Assembly: GCA_964035015.1 (NCBI GenBank)
Contig: OZ036005.1
Span: 2,110,178-2,174,177 of the forward strand
DNA from: Corallium rubrum
Lineage: Eukaryota; Cnidaria; Anthozoa; Scleralcyonacea; Coralliidae
DNA: 64,000 bases
Direction: 5' to 3'
Positions 58,484 through 64,000 of this stretch are shown here, in pieces. How positions within the stretch are numbered: the first letter of the stretch is position 1; each line of letters starts with the position of its first letter. Under the pieces are notes generated by a model, which ran no database searches, was not told the DNA's origin, and saw only the letters and a program-made list of their open reading frames with translations. A program made the translations under genes and the position numbers.

Positions 58484-61451
58484 ATGAGGAGTTGTTTCAT
58501 TATATTGCTTTTACTTTATACGTGTAACTGTATATTTGCTAAAAAGAGCAATGGTCTTCAGATTATTACAGAGGTAAGAGGTACCTGCAATTGTAGCTCG
58601 ATGGCAACGTGTTCTCTTTCTTTCACAGCTTTTTGCATTGTCTGACAGTATCTTTCCAACAATATTTAATTTTTTCTTTTCTCTAGTTTAAACCACAAGA
58701 TTGTTCTCAAACTGCAGCTCCTGGAGATACAGTTGCTGTGCACTATACTGTACGTCTATTAAATTGAATTTTTTTTCTCCTTTTAAAATCAGTAAGATTT
58801 GTTTTAATATAAGTTAGTTTCTATAATTTAGTTGTTTTCGCTACAGAACGTTTGTTTTCATTGTAAACTAATTATTTTACAAGCCAATGTTAAAGCTTTA
58901 GTTTTGTTATTCCTTATGTAGTGAACTACCTGAGTAATTGCTACTAATGTTGGGATTTTTGTGGTGCTTGAACAAAGGCATCTGAACTCAGATGATGATG
59001 AGATGATCAGAAATGATGATTAGATGATGATGATGATCAGATGATCAACCAATCAGAACCCCTGTTGGGGACCTTAGCTCCTGTGTCAGGGAACTCTTGG
59101 CACCACCCCTGGGTCATTTGACACACCCCCCCAAAAAAACCAATGATGCGTGGCATGGACAAAAAAAACATGTCATGATTTCCACCAAAACATTAACAAA
59201 TTGACAGTTTACTGCAATGTGATCGGTCCATTCGCTACTTTTGAATTCTCCAGCCAAAAAGGTTTAGGAATGCAAACAAATTCATCAATGTTTAGGGCAA
59301 TGTTTTTTTGGGGCCAATTACCATGCATCATCAGTTTTGGTGATATAAATTAATGTATGTGCATGAATAATCATTGTTTTGAAATCTTTTTAGGGAAAAT
59401 TAGAAAATGGACAAATATTTGATTCATCTGTTGTATCCAAGCGAGAGCCAATCAAATTTGAACTAGGAATGGGAAAAGTTATTCCAGGTATATCATCAGT
59501 GGTGTAGGAAGCAAGTTGATCTTGGGGGGGGGGGGGGGGAGGGGGGAGGGGGCACAGCTTCAATTTAACAAAAAGGGGCACTTCACACCTGGATATCACA
59601 AAAGCTCTTATCTCTCTAATTGGTCTTTTCTTCTCTTTTTTTCTCTCCATAATTCAGTTAGTTATTCAATGATATTTGGCTAATAATTTATGAGTTTTTT
59701 TGTTTAATATACTGTTTTCAGGTTGGGACAAGGGCATTATGGGAATGTGTATAGGGTAGGTCAAATCCTAATGAATTAAAAGTCTATTAATTTAATGAAT
59801 TTTTGAACTGAATAATTTCACCCTTTGACCCCTAAGCATGTAGACACACCTTTAGTATTTTACTCTGGCTAACAGCCAGATGATTTTACTCATCAAGGTG
59901 CACTTAATTGCTCTTTACTTATATACATATATATGGTTAAATGTTGAGCCACATCTTTCACTACCATCAATTCTTAGTAATTATCAACTATGGTTAATGC
60001 TTCCAGGGAAAAACGTAAACTAGTCATTCCACCAGAGCTGGCTTATGGAGAAAATGGAGTTAAAGGAGTTATTCCATGTAAGTTTTTTAAAATAATTACC
60101 ATTGGTTGCATTCACACTGGTTATTCCCAGTTTGTTGACAACTTGTAACAAGGTTGATGACTCCAACGGATTTGTGACAAGTTGTTCCTCCAACAAGGTG
60201 GCTGAGCAGGAGAGTGGAAAAGCAGGAGGAAAGAGGCAGACTTGTTTCGCTTGCAGGTTTTTGAATCTATAATTAAATATTCTGGTGGGAAATCACTGAA
60301 ATGTACATCGCCCTGTTTTGACATGTTTCGGGTTGTTGTACATGCAATGGAAAGTGGTTCTACCCCTACTACAACATTTTCAAGAGTCTGTTTAACTCCA
60401 ACTTCCAAAGATAGCACTGGCATAGCAATTTAGCCTGAATATAATTACTTCCCAAAACCAGTGAATTTTGGTGCACTGCAGGTGGGAAAAGTCCTTTTCA
60501 ACGAGGAATGTTACCAAAAGGTCAAAAGGTCAAGAATGTTTGAAAAGGACTTTGAGAAAGTCTAACTTGCTACCAGCTTGTTGCAAACACATCCCGGTAA
60601 TAAGCTGTGAGATTTTTACGCATGTAGTATAATTATCAGACCTGTTTTAACCCTTTCATTCCCATCGGTGTCATTTGACACTTTTTATTTTTTACTCTGT
60701 CTAACGCAAGATGATTTTACTTGTCAAGGGAAGACCTCCTGACATGGCAGGGACACAGCCAGGATTTTGAAGGGGGGGGAGGGGAGCAGATTTGAAATCG
60801 AGAGTCGTTGAAATGCCATTTCCTGGCTTTTGGAGGAAGATTTTACAGACTGTAAAGGTTAAAAAGCTCCATATAAAATACTCAAAACACGCAAGCGTCA
60901 CATAGATACTTGAAATGCATACACTCAGTAGATTGAATACACTGTATACAGTTTATTTCCTGACACAATTGATAGTGCATCAGTTTTGTAGTTTTATATC
61001 AAAACGTGGCTCCCCCCTGGTTACATCCCTGTGACATGGTTGGAGTTAATAAGGGTTAAAAGCTGTATTGGGATTAAGTTGGTTGCTGAAGTTCTTTTCA
61101 TTGTAACAAATAGTTTAAAAATAATTGTCAGTTGTTTGCTGTACAAGCTGTGTTAGTAAGCTGCAATTTCAAGCTGCAATTTCTGAAACTAACTAACTAA
61201 CTAACAAATAGTTTGTTTGTTTTTTTTAATTTTTGACAGCAGAAGCAACTTTGACTTTTGAAACAGAGTTAATTGAACTGGTCAAGCCACCAGTAATGAG
61301 TGGAAATACCATCCAAAATACATTGAGCGTTTTGCTGTGGCCAGCAATAATTATCAGTGTACTGTTTGTTTTATACAAGAGAATCTCAGCTGCAGATGAA
61401 AAAATCAAATCAGAAAAGTCAGACAAGAAGTCTAGAAAGAAAAAACACTGA
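58484..61451 (+). CDS. FKBP11: FKBP11-like ER membrane peptidyl-prolyl isomerase
   Basis: Six exons: 58484-58573, 58687-58749, 59394-59487, 59722-59755, 60007-60077 and 61240-61451. Phases are consistent and total 564 nt (187 aa; human FKBP11 is 201). There is a signal peptide MRSCFIILLLLYTCNCIFA, a short PQDCSQTAAPGD lead, and an FKBP domain with HYTGKLENGQIFDSS, KFELGMGKVIPGW, CIGEKRKLVIP, ELAYGENG, GVIPSEATLTFETEL. A membrane helix at about residues 145-163 is followed by a Lys-rich cytosolic tail ending KKSRKKKH. The pocket residues known from FKBP12 (Tyr, Phe-Asp, Val-Ile, Trp, Tyr, Ile/Val-Pro, Phe) are all present, including the Trp that I recall as Leu in human FKBP11, so activity is likely. 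It would fold proteins in the ER lumen. Confidence 0.93.
59059..59111 (-). mobile_element. hAT family D end fragment, FKBP11 intron 2
   Basis: Ends GGCACCACCCCTG and matches the first 53 bases of the element at 29440 (inverted): CTAGG/GACCTTAGCTCC and CAGGGAACTCTTGG blocks. The other end is missing. (GATGAT)n lies just upstream at 58990-59045. Confidence 0.7.
60740..61039 (+). mobile_element. hAT-type MITE, family A, copy 3, FKBP11 intron 5
   Basis: Element 60748-61031 (284 bp), decayed ends CAGGGACACAGCCAGG and CCTGGTTACATCCCTG, exact duplications TGACATGG at 60740-60747 and 61032-61039. It is inserted into a TTAACCC-type mini-MITE that spans about 60649-61060. Confidence 0.9.
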
Positions 61452-61815
61452 AAGAATCTAGAGAAAACAAACCATGATGGATTTCTTTTGCTGTGATTAG
61501 ACAAGAGAAAAGAAGGCTCAAAGTCGTTTTATTTATGGAAGAAAATTAATGTCCATCCATTTATGGAACAAATGCAAGTCTGTATCAGACTTCAAAACTA
61601 AATTGTGAAACACTAGGTCCTAAAATGTTTCACCCAGTGGACTCTTTTTGTGAAACTGTTTCAATTTTAAGTTATGGATGCACTTGGGAAGTTGGAGAGC
61701 ACTCAAAAATCTGAACCATTTCTTATTTTTTTCATGAACCATTTCTTATTATTGATATACGTACGTAGTTTGTATTCACTAATTCTATAAAGCAATCAAT
61801 TCATCACTAACTGAC

Positions 61816-62336
61816 TTAAGCCGTGTTTACACGTCGGGCAAAATTTAAGCACGCTTATGTTAAGCGTGCTTAAAATGCGCCACCTTGGTGCGTTTACACG
61901 GTCATTTAATAATCCCTTACTAAAACACGTACATCATTATTCAACATGGCGGACGAGCTATATTTTTGGTTTTGGAAGCTTCGTATGGGTAGCGTGCGTT
62001 AAAGAAGAACAGAAGACATCAGTACACGAGAAAGAGTAAATAGCTAAAAGAAACAAAGAATAGCGAGATGGAAGCTTCTACAGCAAGGCAAAAAAATGCA
62101 TTTTATCGTATTAATAACACCGTATTAATAGCAAGCGTTTTTCAATCCCGTTGCGTTTACACGGCCAAGTTAAGCGTGATTAACTGATCGTGCTCAATTT
62201 AATCCACCTCCTTGAGGTGGTGCAAACTAATCACGATTAATTTACGCCGATCTGTTTACACGGACATTTTAAGCCCGCTTAAAGTCAGATGTGGCTCAGA
62301 TCCCGCTTAAATTTTGACCGTGTAAACAGGGCTTTA
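61816..62336. mobile_element. PIF/Harbinger-like element with TTA target sites
   Basis: Element 61819-62333 (515 bp), ends AGCCGTGTTTACACG and CGTGTAAACAGGGCT, with TTA at 61816-61818 and 62334-62336. Internal direct copies of GCGTTTACACGG and AAGCGTGCTTAA-type palindromes occur. No transposase. Confidence 0.8.
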
Positions 62337-62424
62337 AACAAGTTCACAATTCAAAGTGTTGGTCTCTCTCTCTGTTAATCTCAAGTGTTGATTATTATTG
62401 TTATTAAAGAAAACTTTAATTTTG

Positions 62425-64000
62425 ATATGGATTTGTCCACTCAAAGTGCAAATGAAATAAATCAAGTTTGTCTTATTTGAAAGAAACTAACATCTTTTGC
62501 AGTTTTTCGTTTCCTTGCTTTCGTTCTAAAGATATTTCAGTTTGTTCGATATGCAAATTAAACATTTTGAAGTCATGACGTGCATAATGAGTTATCGAAA
62601 AAAGTTATACATCTTTGATATTATCAAACCAAATTAATTCAAAGGAAGCATGTGGGTGTGTTTCGCCCAGAACACTAAACATGTAGATTTTCAGGTAATT
62701 ATATTTGACAATATCAAAGATATATAATTTTTTTTGATAACTCATTATGCACCTCATGACGTCAAAATGCTTAATTTGCATGTCAAACAAATTGAAATAT
62801 CTCAAGAATGATGCAAGGAAACGGAAAACTGCAAAAGATGTTACTCTATCATTTTAAGTGTTCTTTCAGATAAGACAAACTTAATTTTCATTTCATAGGC
62901 ACTTTAAATTGCCTATGAAGAGAAAATTATTATTGTCTTAAATGAAAGAACTCTTAAAACTACAACGTAACATCTTTTGCAGATCTTCGTTTCCGTGCTT
63001 CGTTGTTGAGATATTTCAGTTTCTTTGGTATGCAAATTAAACACTTTGACATCACACGTGTATAATGAGTTATCGGAGAAAGTTCTGTATCTTTGCTATT
63101 ATCAAACGAAATCACTTCGAAGCCGACCCTGTGAGTCTATTTCGCATACAGCATTAGACATACAGATTTTTAATTGATTTCGTTTGATAACAGCAAAGAT
63201 ACCGAACCTTCTCCGATAACTCATTATACACGTGTGACGTCAAAGTGTTTAATTTGCATATCAAAAAAATTGAAATATCTCAACAACGAGGCACGGAAAC
63301 GAAGATCTGCAAAAGATGTTACTTTGTTGTTTTGAGAGTTCTTTCATTTTAGACAAGTGACAAGAATAATTTTCGTTTCATAGGCACTTCAAGAGAGGTT
63401 AATTTGCTCACTGGTTTTATTAAAGAAATGGCTGGGTTAAGAGGTATCCGCTTAAGAGAGAGGTATCCGTTAATATCGGTTCGACTGTATATCAGTGTTA
63501 CAATGCTAAACACAACTAGTAAACATGCATATGTACGCTACACTTTATTTGGACGTTAAATAGCAATCATCAAATATTCTATAATGTACAAACTTTTAGT
63601 TTACTTTATATTCACATATTATTATTTCTAAGTGACTGATGAACTAACCTGCAGTTCAATGATCAGTTCCCTTGGTCAGCACTAGTAAAATGCCCCTAAC
63701 ATCGACATTTTTTATTGTCTTATTTGGAAGAACTTTTAAAATGATAAAGTAACTTCTTTAGAAGATTTTCGCTTTGTTTTTGACATATTTCATTTTGTTT
63801 GATATGCAAATGTCTGGAATTTACGTCACACATGCATAATGACTTATCAGAGAATGTTAAAGACAGTTAAAGACACGTATTTGCGTTCATCAAATAAAAA
63901 CACTAAAGTATGAATAACATGTGTGCGTGTTTCTCCCACAGCACCAAACTTCTCGATTTAAAGGATTTCGTTCGAGAATGAAGGAGATACACTTCGATAA
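62425..64000. mobile_element. Three palindromic MITEs in a row (ATTAAACATTTTGA family)
   Basis: 62440-62910 and 62920-63395 are two full foldback copies and 63710-64000 is a third, cut by the window end. Each has arms of about 200 bp with CAGTTTTTCGTTTCCTTGCT, TTTCAGTTTGT..GATATGCAAATTAAACA, TAATGAGTTATCG and their complements. They are diverged from one another (ACGTCA against ACATCA variants), so they are subfamilies and not a recent duplication. No gene is seen. Confidence 0.85.

Overview
The window looks like repeat-rich, AT-rich invertebrate animal DNA. It holds intron-split genes with GT-AG boundaries, dozens of small inverted-repeat transposons, Penelope-like and LINE retroelement fragments and tRNA-derived SINEs. 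A cnidarian-like marine invertebrate is my best guess, from the mixture of elements and protein sequence only; it is not proven. Six protein genes are supported by family resemblance or splice structure, and one long single-exon ORF is supported by its length and composition.

Layout. 1-3.9 kb: 5' half of a TTC39C-like gene (minus strand), leaving the window on the left. 3.9-12.6 kb: LINE debris, a piggyBac-type MITE, microsatellites, SINEs, foldback and hAT-type MITEs. 12.66-14.87 kb: a 734-codon ORF (minus strand) with a Gly-rich tract, unrecognised. 14.9-18.9 kb: two elements with huge TTTG/TCTG microsatellite cores and a short hairpin element. 18.9-26.26 kb: a five-exon DEDDh exonuclease gene (minus strand). 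26.5-42.3 kb: a nine-exon CCS gene (copper chaperone for superoxide dismutase), divergent from the exonuclease gene with about 266 bp between start codons. Its introns hold a Penelope-like element with two nested insertions, satellites and MITEs. 43.2-43.5 kb: a small secreted Cys-rich protein (minus strand). 43.6-54.4 kb: mobile-element graveyard. 54.5-57.9 kb: SNRNP25 (U11/U12 minor-spliceosome 25 kDa protein, minus strand), head-to-head with FKBP11 (58.5-61.45 kb, plus strand), a membrane-anchored ER prolyl isomerase. 61.5-64 kb: Harbinger-like and palindromic MITEs.

The host genes have unrelated roles: copper delivery to SOD1, nucleic-acid trimming, U12-type splicing and ER folding. The only apparent working links are the two head-to-head promoter regions. 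The most unusual content is in the repeats. There is a hammerhead-ribozyme-like core in the Penelope element. At least seven hAT-like insertions keep exact or near-exact 8-bp target duplications. A 122-bp satellite appears to have grown out of a SINE tail. One TIR element carries two nested MITEs in one arm while its other arm shows an unfilled site. Exon boundaries were read by eye from reading frame, splice consensus and protein similarity remembered from known families; no search was run.
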